This document shows, piece by piece, positions 7,948 to 16,568 of a stretch of 56,867 nt of DNA. The notes beneath the pieces are model-generated. The model saw only the letters and a program-made list of their open reading frames with translations, did no database searches and was not told where the DNA came from. Both the position numbers and the translations under genes were made by a program. The first letter of the stretch is position 1. Each line of letters starts with the position of its first letter. The DNA comes from JAWXCM01 sp034408745 (GTDB taxonomy: Bacteria; Acidobacteriota; Terriglobia; Bryobacterales; Bryobacteraceae), in contig JAWXCM010000059.1 in assembly GCA_034408745.1 (NCBI GenBank), forward strand, positions 1 to 56,867, read 5' to 3'.

Positions 7948-10208
7948 TTCATCTTCTCCGTCGTTCCGCTTCCCCGGTTCAGGGTGTCCAGGTACAGCGC
8001 CAGTTCGTTAATTTGACCACGGACAGCGGCGGGATCTCTGGCAAGCGCCGCTTTCTCGATTCTGGCTCCGATCTCACTGAGCACCGGAAAACCATACCCA
8101 CCACCGGATCCCTTCATGTTGTGGCCCAATACCCGGATCGAATCATAATCGGCAAAGCCCAGTGAGGTCAAGATTGCCGGCACATCGCGGCGCCGACGGG
8201 CCAGATACTCCGGCACCACGTCGGCCAGCGCCGGGTCCACCCCGATGCTGCCCACCGCGGCAGCCGAAGTCTCCGAAACATCCTCACGCGCCACCCAGTT
8301 CGAAAGCACTTGAAACAGGGTCTCTTTGGATAAGGGCTTGACTACGTGCCCGTCACACCCCGCATCCGCGCTCTTCCGGACGTCTTCCTTCATCGCATGC
8401 GCGGTCAGGGCCAAAATTGGCGTTCGCTGCGCCCCCAGATCCCTTTCCCGCACCCTCATCCGCCGTGTTGCGGTATACCCGTCCATCACCGGCATTTGCA
8501 CATCAATGAGGACGATATCGTAGCTCGACGATTCGAAACACGCGAGCGCTTCGGCCCCGTTTGCGACCTCTTCCAGCACGCATCCGGTGCCGCGCAGATA
8601 ATTCCGAATCAGGAAGCGGTTGTCATCGGAATCGTCGGCGAGCAATATCCGGATATCCTGAAGCCGCGGAACACCCTTCTTCGCAGCCGCGTGCTCGGTT
8701 CTTGCAGGGGTGCGCACGGAATCGAGCAATTCGGACCGGCGCAACGGCTTAAGCAGGGACCGGACGCCAATCTCGCTTGCTCGCGAAGCTACAGAAGCCT
8801 GATCGGTGGAAACCATCAGCAACAGTTTCTTTGTGCATCTGTTCCGCCGCGCCACCGCTGCCAGTTCCAGCCCATCGTTGAGCGGCAGTTGCGCGTCGAC
8901 CAGCGCAAGATCGAACATCCGCCCCGATGAGAGCAGCGCGACCGCTTCGGCGCCGTTGCGCGCCTCCACCGTCACCGCGCCCCAGTTAGCGAGCATTTCC
9001 ACCACAGAAGTACGGTGGCCGTCATGATCGTCCGCCACCAGCACCAGCGCGCCTTTCATTTCTGGTGGAGGGACTTCCGCTCCGCTGCCCACTCCGAAGC
9101 GAGCCGTGAAATGAAACGAGCTGCCGACGCCGAGCTGGCTGGTGATCCAGATCCGTCCACCCATAAGCTCGACGAACTTCCGTGAAATCGCAAGCCCGAG
9201 ACCCGTGCCTCCATAGTTCCGTGTCGTGGAGGAATCCGCCTGCGTGAACGCTTCAAAGACTTGCTCCAGCCTGTCCGCGGCTATTCCAATGCCAGTGTCG
9301 GTAACGATGAACCGAAGAGTTCCAGGTTCAGCGCTCTCCGGGTCAGGCTCTACGGAAATCGAGACTTCTCCCCTGGCGGTGAACTTCACAGCGTTGCCGA
9401 CCAGGTTGATTATGATTTGCCGCAACTTGTCGGCATCTCCGATGAGTCGCTCCGGTACGCCAGGCCGGATGCGCCAGAACAGCTCCAGTCGCTTTGCGTG
9501 AGCCTTGACCGCGGCAATCTCCACCGCTTTCTCGAACACCTCAACTACGTCGAACTCCGCCTTTTCGAGTTCGATATGCCCGGATTCCACTTTCGTCAGG
9601 TCCAGAATATCGTTGATTAAATCGAGTAAATGGTCACCACCTCGCTGAAAAATGCGCACATATTCGTGCTGTTCGGGCGACAGGTCCGTCTCCGACAGCA
9701 GGCTCGCCATCCCGAGAATTGCATTAAGGGGCGTCCTGATCTCATGACTCATGCGAGCCAGAAACTCACTCTTGGCCTGCGTGGCCCGTTCCAGCGCTAT
9801 GGTCAGCTTGCGGACTTCATCCCGCTCCAGCGATGTGTCGTGCGCATGCTGCAGCAGCGTCAGGGTCTCGCCGTACATGCCCTCGGGCCGTTCCACCGCG
9901 AGGATCGGACGCTCGTCGAGGGTAACGGCAACAGCACGAAGATGATGATCCCCGGCATTCCCGATTGCCTGTGTCCATACATCCGAATACAGCGGGCCAC
10001 AGTTTCCCGCACCCCAGTGCTCTTCCGCGTCCGGGACAAAAACCTCGAGAAACGGAAAAATGTCCTCCAGCGGCGCAGAATTTCCGCTGGTCAGGCCCGT
10101 GATCCATTCCGGGCTCGAACCGACAAGGGCGAACTCTCCTGGCGCCATACGCTCGAAGACGGCGATTCCCAGCGCAGCAAGTAGTCGATGGCCTGAACTA
10201 GTCGTCAT
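7944..10208 (-). CDS. Soluble hybrid histidine kinase with two receivers and HPt domain
   Basis: A complete His-Asp-His phosphorelay in one chain of 754 residues. Residues 1-130 are a divergent PAS/GAF-sized input domain with no clear family match. A coiled linker follows, then HisKA with H155 in SHEIRTPLN. HATPase_c has the N box near NLVGNAVKFT, the G1 box DTGIGI and the G2 box GGTGLGL. Receiver 1 carries D438 (LALVDAQLP) and receiver 2 D569 (VLIDVQMP). The C-terminal HPt domain has H696 in GHNMKGSGGGYGF. No membrane segment or signal peptide is visible, so it must sense a cytoplasmic cue or be recruited by partners. The start lies 11 bp inside the GTPase gene and its stop overlaps the next gene, implying translational coupling. 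The small GTPase may be its upstream input. Confidence 0.93.
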   Translation of the reverse strand: MTTSSGHRLLAALGIAVFERMAPGEFALVGSSPEWITGLTSGNSAPLEDIFPFLEVFVPDAEEHWGAGNCGPLYSDVWTQAIGNAGDHHLRAVAVTLDERPILAVERPEGMYGETLTLLQHAHDTSLERDEVRKLTIALERATQAKSEFLARMSHEIRTPLNAILGMASLLSETDLSPEQHEYVRIFQRGGDHLLDLINDILDLTKVESGHIELEKAEFDVVEVFEKAVEIAAVKAHAKRLELFWRIRPGVPERLIGDADKLRQIIINLVGNAVKFTARGEVSISVEPDPESAEPGTLRFIVTDTGIGIAADRLEQVFEAFTQADSSTTRNYGGTGLGLAISRKFVELMGGRIWITSQLGVGSSFHFTARFGVGSGAEVPPPEMKGALVLVADDHDGHRTSVVEMLANWGAVTVEARNGAEAVALLSSGRMFDLALVDAQLPLNDGLELAAVARRNRCTKKLLLMVSTDQASVASRASEIGVRSLLKPLRRSELLDSVRTPARTEHAAAKKGVPRLQDIRILLADDSDDNRFLIRNYLRGTGCVLEEVANGAEALACFESSSYDIVLIDVQMPVMDGYTATRRMRVRERDLGAQRTPILALTAHAMKEDVRKSADAGCDGHVVKPLSKETLFQVLSNWVAREDVSETSAAAVGSIGVDPALADVVPEYLARRRRDVPAILTSLGFADYDSIRVLGHNMKGSGGGYGFPVLSEIGARIEKAALARDPAAVRGQINELALYLDTLNRGSGTTEKMK

Positions 10209-10734
10209 CGCCGTCCGCGGTACCTCTGGCGGCGCCGCCAGCGGTCAGTATGCTTCTGGTAAGACCAACGAACGCGGCTTCCACTGCGTTGCCTGTCCTC
10301 GCGCTCGCCTCCATGAAACTGCACCCCTCTTTGTAGATCCGCTCGAAGTCCGCGGCGTCAATCTCCCACTGATGCTTCAGATCGGCCTTGTTGATGACAA
10401 GCATGAACGGCAGCGGTCCCAGTTGCTGCTCGATCCTCGCGCGAAGCTCCAGCGCTTTGTCCAGACTCGACCTGCGGCATCCGTCTACCACCAGCAGATA
10501 ACCCGACGCGCCGCGCAGATGCGAGACCTTGACCTGTGAGATCTCGTCTTCTCCCGCCATATCCCAGATCGCGAGGCTGACCGGGGTTCTTTCCACAACG
10601 ACGTCTTTTTTGTCGATTTTCACTCCAATTGTCGTGTGATAACGCTCATCGAACATACTTTCGACATACCGCTTAACGAGGCTGGTCTTGCCGACGCCAT
10701 ACAGTCCAACCATGCAGATCTTTTTGCGAATCAC
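10198..10734 (-). CDS. Ras/Rab-like small GTPase
   Basis: A 178-residue Ras-superfamily G domain with all five G boxes: P-loop GLYGVGKTS, switch I TTIGVKI, switch II WDMAGED, NKAD for guanine specificity, and EASART as G5. At the position of the Ras catalytic glutamine (DTAGQE) this protein has glutamate. That suggests slow intrinsic hydrolysis and dependence on an activating partner. The start is GTG 10734, which overlaps the upstream stop by 4 bp (GTGA); a longer frame to 10776 lies inside the upstream gene. The C terminus is acidic (DGDDD) with no prenylation box. Bacterial relatives such as MglA work with roadblock-domain partners, and the upstream gene carries a domain that looks like one. 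Confidence 0.92.
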   Translation of the reverse strand: MIRKKICMVGLYGVGKTSLVKRYVESMFDERYHTTIGVKIDKKDVVVERTPVSLAIWDMAGEDEISQVKVSHLRGASGYLLVVDGCRRSSLDKALELRARIEQQLGPLPFMLVINKADLKHQWEIDAADFERIYKEGCSFMEASARTGNAVEAAFVGLTRSILTAGGAARGTADGDDD

Positions 10735-12308
10735 GGTGTGGATCCTTCCAGAACGCGCAATGACACACTCCGGCACGCGGCGCGCTCCCGGTCCGACTCA
10801 CCCGTGCACGGTGAGCGGCCTTCTCCACGGCCGCGCAGAACCAGTTGCGAATCGCTTACACCTTTGACGCTGAGGCCGTCGGCAACGGCCTTTGCCCGAT
10901 CCTGCGCCAGCGTCAGATTGCGTTGCTCAGGTCCGAGAGGGTCCGTATCTCCGTGCACCTCAACGCGCACGCTCCGCCCGGTTTGGGTGGCTGCGTCATA
11001 AAGAGCACGCAGGTCTCCCGAAATTTCCACCAGTTGCGGGTCCATCTCTGGCGGAATTTCCGCACTCCCTGGCCGAAATCGAAATTGCCTTCTCTCGAGT
11101 ATTTGCTTCAGGCGCAGGTATTTTCGTTCATTGGTAAATTGTGGCTGCAACGATTCGTAGGTCTCCCATCGTGAATCCACCGCGTCTCGGGACAGTCCGG
11201 CCGAGGCGAGCAGTACGTCCGGGTCCCGTGTCAGTGGATCCCGAAGCCCGCGAATCAGGAACCGGCCGCCGGTCCGCCGTTCGTGCGCTACAACAATACC
11301 AGGTTGTGACTCGATACTTCGAATGTACTGGTTCCACCGCCGCTGTTCCAGTTCTCTCACCGTCAGCCAGCCTGCGATGAGGATAATCACCACGGCCGGA
11401 ATACCGAACAGGAGTGCCCGGCTCATCCAGCCGCTCCTGACCGCCCCTTCCTTTCGATCCCCCTGACCCAGAAGACACCGGTCCAGCACCGGTCTGCAGT
11501 CGTCGAATCGAGAGGTTTCACCGTCGAAGTCCACCAGCTGCTTCAGGTGCGACGCATGGATGGATTCCACTCCATCCTGGAAAACATTATTCAGCTCGCG
11601 AGGCACGACGCCACGCACAGCTCCCGCGAGAATGGCATGGGGGCTGTACGCGATCACGAGCGTCAGATCGCCCGTACGCACCGTGTCCAGTTCTTCGGAA
11701 CCGGGGCTGAACGAATCCCGGACAAAATCCTGGATGGCCGTCAACATCCCCGACACCATTTCCGGATCCTTCACCGTTTCGCCTCCGGCTACGGCATGCT
11801 GCAGCAACAACCCTGTCTGGCGGTGAATCAGGAAGACCTGCTCCACGCGGTAGAGCGCGCTTCGCAGCAACACAATCTCGGTATAGCTTTTGCCGGTGCG
11901 AATCGCCTCTAACCGCCATCGCAGGCTTCGGGCCGAAAAGCTCGATTCCAGCATGTGATCCAGAGTCTGCAGAGTCGCCTGCAGTTCGGCCGCGATCGCC
12001 TTGCGCAGAGCCTTCCCGAAGATGGGGAACAGCGCCTCGGCCAGAGCACGCGGATTCCGCTTCACCGAGAGATTCAGCGCCTCCTCGATGGTCGGCTGCA
12101 GAGCCTTGCGAAGCTGGTTGCCCCGGGACGCACCCAGCCGTACCGCCTCCGGCAGAATTTGGCTGACGGCCTCCGCACGGCCTGACGAATCGTCGAACCT
12201 GCGTTGCAGATCCTGCAACTGAGTTCGCTCCGGCTCAACCAGAATGGCTTTGAGTTCGGCGAAACGGTCAGGCCCAGCATGCCCGTTCTGTACGGCGTCC
12301 GCTGACAT
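10731..12308 (-). CDS. Transmembrane OmpA-family protein with cytoplasmic roadblock/longin-like domain
   Basis: 525 residues. No signal peptide is present. Residues 1-125 are helical. Residues about 144-285 look like a longin/roadblock-type fold: LYRVEQVFLIHRQTGLLL, then MVSGMLTAIQDFVRDSF, then a beta-rich stretch. One membrane helix lies at 297-317 (ALLFGIPAVVIILIAGWLTV). About residues 325-370 resemble a BON-like segment. The C terminus (about 408-522) is an OmpA peptidoglycan-binding domain with HGDTDPLG and NLTLAQDRAKAVADGL, where N464 and R471 fit the diaminopimelate-binding positions. The predicted topology is cytoplasmic regulator inside and cell-wall anchor outside. It is translationally coupled to the small GTPase, so I infer that it regulates or localises that GTPase at the envelope. 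The roadblock assignment is pattern-based and needs structure prediction. Confidence 0.85.
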   Translation of the reverse strand: MSADAVQNGHAGPDRFAELKAILVEPERTQLQDLQRRFDDSSGRAEAVSQILPEAVRLGASRGNQLRKALQPTIEEALNLSVKRNPRALAEALFPIFGKALRKAIAAELQATLQTLDHMLESSFSARSLRWRLEAIRTGKSYTEIVLLRSALYRVEQVFLIHRQTGLLLQHAVAGGETVKDPEMVSGMLTAIQDFVRDSFSPGSEELDTVRTGDLTLVIAYSPHAILAGAVRGVVPRELNNVFQDGVESIHASHLKQLVDFDGETSRFDDCRPVLDRCLLGQGDRKEGAVRSGWMSRALLFGIPAVVIILIAGWLTVRELEQRRWNQYIRSIESQPGIVVAHERRTGGRFLIRGLRDPLTRDPDVLLASAGLSRDAVDSRWETYESLQPQFTNERKYLRLKQILERRQFRFRPGSAEIPPEMDPQLVEISGDLRALYDAATQTGRSVRVEVHGDTDPLGPEQRNLTLAQDRAKAVADGLSVKGVSDSQLVLRGRGEGRSPCTGESDRERAACRSVSLRVLEGSTP

Positions 12309-12328
12309 GTATATGTCTGTCGGGTAAC

Positions 12329-12928
12329 TTATTCGCTTAGTGCCGGAACTTCGAACTCGTTGTTAAGCCGCAAAGCGACTTCCGTGAACAGTGCTGCCAG
12401 TGAGGAGCGGTCCGCCTTGTCGTTGCGAAGTTCGCCCGCGCGCCGGTCCACAATTGTGCTCAACTGGTCGATCCTGGAGCGGATCTCGTCATTGAGGTCC
12501 TGCGACTGCTGCAGCAGGTCGCGCCGGAGCGAGCGCTCAGCCGACGATCCCGACTCCTGCGTCTCGCGCAGCTTCCGGTTAAGCGACTCTGACAATTCCC
12601 GGATCTCGCGCGATAAGCGTGTCGCGGCCTCGGAACGTTCCTCGCTCTCCGCGCGCAGGCGACTCTCCAGCGATTCCAGTTCCTTCTTCAGATAGTCTTC
12701 CAGACTGTCGAAGCGCCGCCGAGTCGCGTCCCGCATATCCCGGGCTTCCTTCTGCAGCGACTCTTCCAGACGCCCAAAACGCGCCTCATAATCGCGCATT
12801 TGGTTGCCGAACAGAATGTCGCGGATTTTATCGACATTACCGGGGCTCTGTTCGGTCACACTGCGCGGTCTGACAAGCGTGAGCTCCGGATTTGTCTCCT
12901 CGGGTTGCGGAGTTGGTAGAGTCGCCAT
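12329..12928 (-). CDS. Cytoplasmic coiled-coil protein of the GTPase operon
   Basis: 199 residues, almost all charged heptad-like helix from about residue 45 to 165, between a Pro-rich N terminus and a short globular end (ALFTEVALRLNNEF). The conserved-looking block KIRDILFGNQMRDYEARF starts the coiled coil. I recall similar blocks beside OmpA/GTPase gene pairs in other bacteria but cannot verify this here. ATG 12928 is chosen because the region before it in the longer frame to 13009 looks non-coding. TACAAT stands 8 nt upstream of the ATG and could be a -10 element, giving a very short leader. The stop is 20 bp before the OmpA-like gene. It may act as a scaffold or linker for the GTPase module. 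Confidence 0.78.
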   Translation of the reverse strand: MATLPTPQPEETNPELTLVRPRSVTEQSPGNVDKIRDILFGNQMRDYEARFGRLEESLQKEARDMRDATRRRFDSLEDYLKKELESLESRLRAESEERSEAATRLSREIRELSESLNRKLRETQESGSSAERSLRRDLLQQSQDLNDEIRSRIDQLSTIVDRRAGELRNDKADRSSLAALFTEVALRLNNEFEVPALSE

Positions 12929-13034
12929 AGGTTCTGATTGTACGTCGCTGTCTGCCAAAATTGCACTGGCATTAAACAAAAGGCACCGCAACCGACCAGG
13001 ATTACTCACGGTGAGATACCCGGCGTTTGCGACT

Positions 13035-15293
13035 CTAGCCGACGTCGTAGCGATCCAGGTTCATCACCTTGTTCCAGGCAGCCACGAAATCCCTGACAAA
13101 TGAGTGTTGCGAATCGGCGGAAGCGTAGGCTTCCGCAATCGCTCTAAGCTGCGAGTTAGAACCGAAGACGAGATCGACTCGTGTGGCGGTCCATCTAACG
13201 TCGCCTGTCACGAAATCACGCCCTTCAAACATACCTTCGGACGTGGTGGAGGGCTGCCACTTCGTATTCATGTCCAGCAGGTTGACAAAGAAGTCGTTGG
13301 TCAGCGTCCCCTGTTGGTTCGTGAAAACGCCGTGCTTCGACTGATCGTAGTTGGCATCGAGGACGCGCAGTCCGCCCACGAGAACCGTCATCTCGGGCGC
13401 GGTAAGAGTTAGTAACTGAGCCTTATCGACCAGCCAATACTCTTCCGGCCGTCCGTGGCCGTTCTTCAGATAGTTTCGGAAACCGTCAGCGAGCGGCTCG
13501 AGAACTGCGAAGGAGTGCATATCGGTCTGATCCTGCGATGCATCGGTGCGCCCAGGCGTGAACGGAACGTTGATGTCGTGCCCTCCCCGTTTTGCAGCGT
13601 CCTCAACCGCGGCGCAGCCGCCCAGAACAATCAGGTCGGCAAGGGATACCTTCTTCGTGCCGGATTGCGAGTTGTTGAAGTCCTTCTGTAGCGCCTCCAG
13701 GCTGTCGAGGACCTTTGCGAGCCGGTCGGGCTGGTTCACTTCCCAGTCCTTCTGCGGCATAAGCCGAATACGCGCTCCATTGGCGCCGCCGCGTTTGTCA
13801 GAACCTCGGAACGTGGATGCCGAAGCCCAGGCAGCCAGAACCAGCTCAGAGGCAGGCAGGCTGGATGCGAGCATCCTTGCTTTCAAAGCAGCGATGTCCT
13901 GCTCGTCAATCAGCTGGTGATCTCCCGTGGGAACAGGGTCTTGCCAGAGCAGGGTCTCGGAGGGAACAAGCGGTCCCAGGTATCGCGAGAGAGGCCCCAT
14001 ATCCCGGTGCGTCAGCTTGAACCAGGCTCTTGCAAAAGCGTCCGAGAACTCCGCCGGGTTCTCAAAAAAGCGCTTTGCTATCGGTCCATAATTCGGGTCG
14101 ACCTTGAGCGCGATGTCCGTCGTGAACATCATTGGAGCGTGCCGCTTCGACGGATCATGGGCATCGGGAACCGTGCCTGCCGCAGCGCCGTTCTTGGGTG
14201 CCCACTGGTTCGCGCCCGCCGGGCTCCTGACCAGTTCCCATTCAAAGCCGAACAAGTTTTCAAAGTAGTTGTTATCCCACCTGATGGGATTTGTGGTCCA
14301 GGCGCCTTCTAACCCGCTGGTGATGGTGTCGAAACCGCTCCCGCTGCCGTTGCTGTTTCTCCAGCCAAAGCCTTGCTCCTCAATGCCGGCGCCTTCGGGT
14401 TCGCGACCCACAAACTGGGCCGGTTCAGCGGCACCGTGAGCCTTGCCGAATGTGTGACCGCCCGCGATCAGCGCAACCGTTTCGTAGTCGTTCATTGCCA
14501 TGCGGCTGAAAGTCTCGCGAATATCGCGCGCCGCTGCCACCGGATCGGGGTGGCCATTCGGACCTTCCGGGTTCACATAGATGAGACCCATCTGCACGGC
14601 GCCGAGTGGATTGTCGAGCTGCCGGTCGCCCTTGTAGCGCTCATCGCCTAACCACTGGGACTCCGGCCCCCAGTCGATATCCTCCTGCGGTTCCCACACG
14701 TCCGCGCGGCCACCCGCGAAGCCGAAGGTCTTTAAGCCCATCGACTCCAGCGCGACGTTCCCGGCGAGCACCATGAGGTCCGCCCAGGAGATCTTCCTCC
14801 CATACTTCTGCTTGATGGGCCACAGGAGCCGGCGCGCCTTGTCCAGGTTTGCATTGTCGGGCCAGCTGTTGAGGGGCGCAAACCGCTGGGTGCCGTATCC
14901 CGCGCCGCCACGGCCGTCGCTGATGCGGTAGGTGCCCGCACTGTGCCAGGCCATGCGAATGAAGAACGGACCATAATGGCCGTAGTCTGCCGGCCACCAG
15001 GGCAGCGACGAGGTCATCAAAGCATGCAGGTCCTGGATCACGGCCTCCAGGTCGAGCGTCATGAATTCCTCGGCGTAGTGGAACGACTTTTCCATTGGGT
15101 TGGACAAGTCTGAGTTCTGGTGCAGAACCTTCAGATCAAGCTGATTCGGCCACCATTCGTTGTTTGCCCGGATGCGAGGCGTCACTTGCTTCGGCGCGCC
15201 ATTCGAAAAGGGACACCCGGTCTCGCCATTCGAGGCGTGTTCGACGTGAACAGTGCCCGGCGTCTCCACTGTAGGGGTAGGTACCGTATCCAT
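13035..15293 (-). CDS. katG: Catalase-peroxidase KatG
   Basis: A heme b enzyme that removes hydrogen peroxide both as catalase and as peroxidase, usually cytoplasmic. The 752-residue length and two tandem peroxidase-like domains are typical. The distal triad is in RMAWHSAGTYR (R113, W116, H117). The tyrosine of the Met-Tyr-Trp crosslink is expected in MGLIYVNPEGP, and the proximal heme histidine is in AGGHTFGKAHGA. The C-terminal domain is complete and ends GSNSQLRAIAEAY then FVAAWNKVMNLDR. No OxyR, PerR or Fur box is obvious upstream. It precedes the GTPase operon on the same strand with about 100 bp between, so read-through is possible, but functional linkage is not implied. Confidence 0.98.
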   Translation of the reverse strand: MDTVPTPTVETPGTVHVEHASNGETGCPFSNGAPKQVTPRIRANNEWWPNQLDLKVLHQNSDLSNPMEKSFHYAEEFMTLDLEAVIQDLHALMTSSLPWWPADYGHYGPFFIRMAWHSAGTYRISDGRGGAGYGTQRFAPLNSWPDNANLDKARRLLWPIKQKYGRKISWADLMVLAGNVALESMGLKTFGFAGGRADVWEPQEDIDWGPESQWLGDERYKGDRQLDNPLGAVQMGLIYVNPEGPNGHPDPVAAARDIRETFSRMAMNDYETVALIAGGHTFGKAHGAAEPAQFVGREPEGAGIEEQGFGWRNSNGSGSGFDTITSGLEGAWTTNPIRWDNNYFENLFGFEWELVRSPAGANQWAPKNGAAAGTVPDAHDPSKRHAPMMFTTDIALKVDPNYGPIAKRFFENPAEFSDAFARAWFKLTHRDMGPLSRYLGPLVPSETLLWQDPVPTGDHQLIDEQDIAALKARMLASSLPASELVLAAWASASTFRGSDKRGGANGARIRLMPQKDWEVNQPDRLAKVLDSLEALQKDFNNSQSGTKKVSLADLIVLGGCAAVEDAAKRGGHDINVPFTPGRTDASQDQTDMHSFAVLEPLADGFRNYLKNGHGRPEEYWLVDKAQLLTLTAPEMTVLVGGLRVLDANYDQSKHGVFTNQQGTLTNDFFVNLLDMNTKWQPSTTSEGMFEGRDFVTGDVRWTATRVDLVFGSNSQLRAIAEAYASADSQHSFVRDFVAAWNKVMNLDRYDVG

Positions 15294-15486
15294 GATTGTT
15301 TGTTCCTTATTCTGATTACCGCTTTATGTCAAAGCCGCCGCGGCGCCGAGTTCACAGCGGTCATCGCCTTCAAGTCCGCGAAGTATTTGAACCAAGTCTA
15401 TCGGATAATTTGTCCATGCTGCGCAACGTAGGTTTGGGACAGTGCTTCAAGGTCAGGCGGTCTCGGTCGACTGTTGTTGGTGTGAA

Positions 15487-16431
15487 ATGAGAGATGACCG
15501 GAGCCTGCTTGTCGCGGCCCTCGGAGATGGGCGCTTTCTCGTTGCATTAACCGGCTTTTCAGTAGCGCTTAGCGGACTTTTCGCAGTCCTCCAATCGATG
15601 AGTGGGCACCTGTTACCGCATGACAGCCGCTCCATCGGAATGGATGCCGCCGCGTTGTCACATGCGGCGAACCCGCAACTGGTTGGGTTCCTGTTTCACG
15701 ATCGCGCAGCTTATGGCGGATCGTTGCTGGCGATCGGTCTGGGTTATATGTGGCTCGTTGGATTTCCAATGGCCGCTCGACAAAGGTGGGCATGGAAGGC
15801 GCTGGCAATCTCCGGTGGCATCGGGTTTCTGGCGTTTCTTACTTACCTCGGGAAGGGCTATCTCGATACGTGGCACGGCGTGGCAACTCTTTTCCTCCTG
15901 CCGGTGTTCGCCGCCGCGGTTTGGCGATCAAAACCAGAAGCGGGCCGGCCGGATCACGTTTCCGAAGTCCCCTCCCAGAGGGAAAGCAGGTTCGCGGTAT
16001 GGGGAAGGCGTCTTCTGGGCGCTTGTGCCTCGGGCCTGGTGGTGGCAGGAGCCACCATCGCGATCTTCGGCATGACAACCGTCTTTGTGCCTTCCGATCT
16101 GGCCTTCATTGGCCTGGAACCGTCACTCCAGGAAATCTCGCCGATGCTGATTCCGCTGATCTCGCACGACCGGGCCGGCTTCGGCGGCGGGCTGTGCTCC
16201 ACGGGCGCTTTTCTCTGGTTCGTAGCAAGATACGCCGACATCACCCGGAGTCTGGTGGAGATTGTGCTTCTGATGGGATGTGTGGGTTTCGGCTGCGCCA
16301 TCGGGATTCACTTTACCGTTGGTTATACCGACTTTCTGCATTTATTGCCGGCGTTCGCCGGATTGGCGCTGTTCGTTGCCGCTGCCGGATTGTTGTGGAC
16401 AGGGCAGGAACACGTCATCCAACACTCTTAA
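15487..16431 (+). CDS. Multi-pass membrane protein with internal duplication, function unknown
   Basis: 314 residues with about eight hydrophobic segments. The two halves repeat one motif: FLFHDRAAYGGSLLAIGLGYMW in the first half matches PLISHDRAGFGGGLCSTGAFLW in the second (each preceded by a short loop after a D-S/L rich turn). HDRA.(F/Y)GG is invariant between halves, which suggests an ancient duplication and a shared functional histidine-aspartate pair within or beside the membrane. I recognise similar hypothetical proteins but no named function. ATG 15487 is preferred over an in-frame upstream start at 15442, since MRDDRSLLVAALGDGRF leads into the first helix. It is divergent from katG and 137 bp upstream of a TonB receptor gene. 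Confidence 0.8.
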   Translation: MRDDRSLLVAALGDGRFLVALTGFSVALSGLFAVLQSMSGHLLPHDSRSIGMDAAALSHAANPQLVGFLFHDRAAYGGSLLAIGLGYMWLVGFPMAARQRWAWKALAISGGIGFLAFLTYLGKGYLDTWHGVATLFLLPVFAAAVWRSKPEAGRPDHVSEVPSQRESRFAVWGRRLLGACASGLVVAGATIAIFGMTTVFVPSDLAFIGLEPSLQEISPMLIPLISHDRAGFGGGLCSTGAFLWFVARYADITRSLVEIVLLMGCVGFGCAIGIHFTVGYTDFLHLLPAFAGLALFVAAAGLLWTGQEHVIQHS

Positions 16432-16568
16432 GTTTGGACTGTTACCACGGCTCCCAGCCCAGGCATGGCAGGTCCGCTCATTGCCGCTTTTCGCCCGCTC
16501 ATGCCGGTATTGCTCCCGTGTACGCGAAGAATGTGGCGTACGACGCTGCGTTTACCGACCATACAGAA

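Noticed and set aside
15750..16568. N-terminal extension of the TonB receptor
   Set aside because: This part overlaps the membrane protein gene in another frame and lacks a signal peptide; the true signal peptide starts at 16569.
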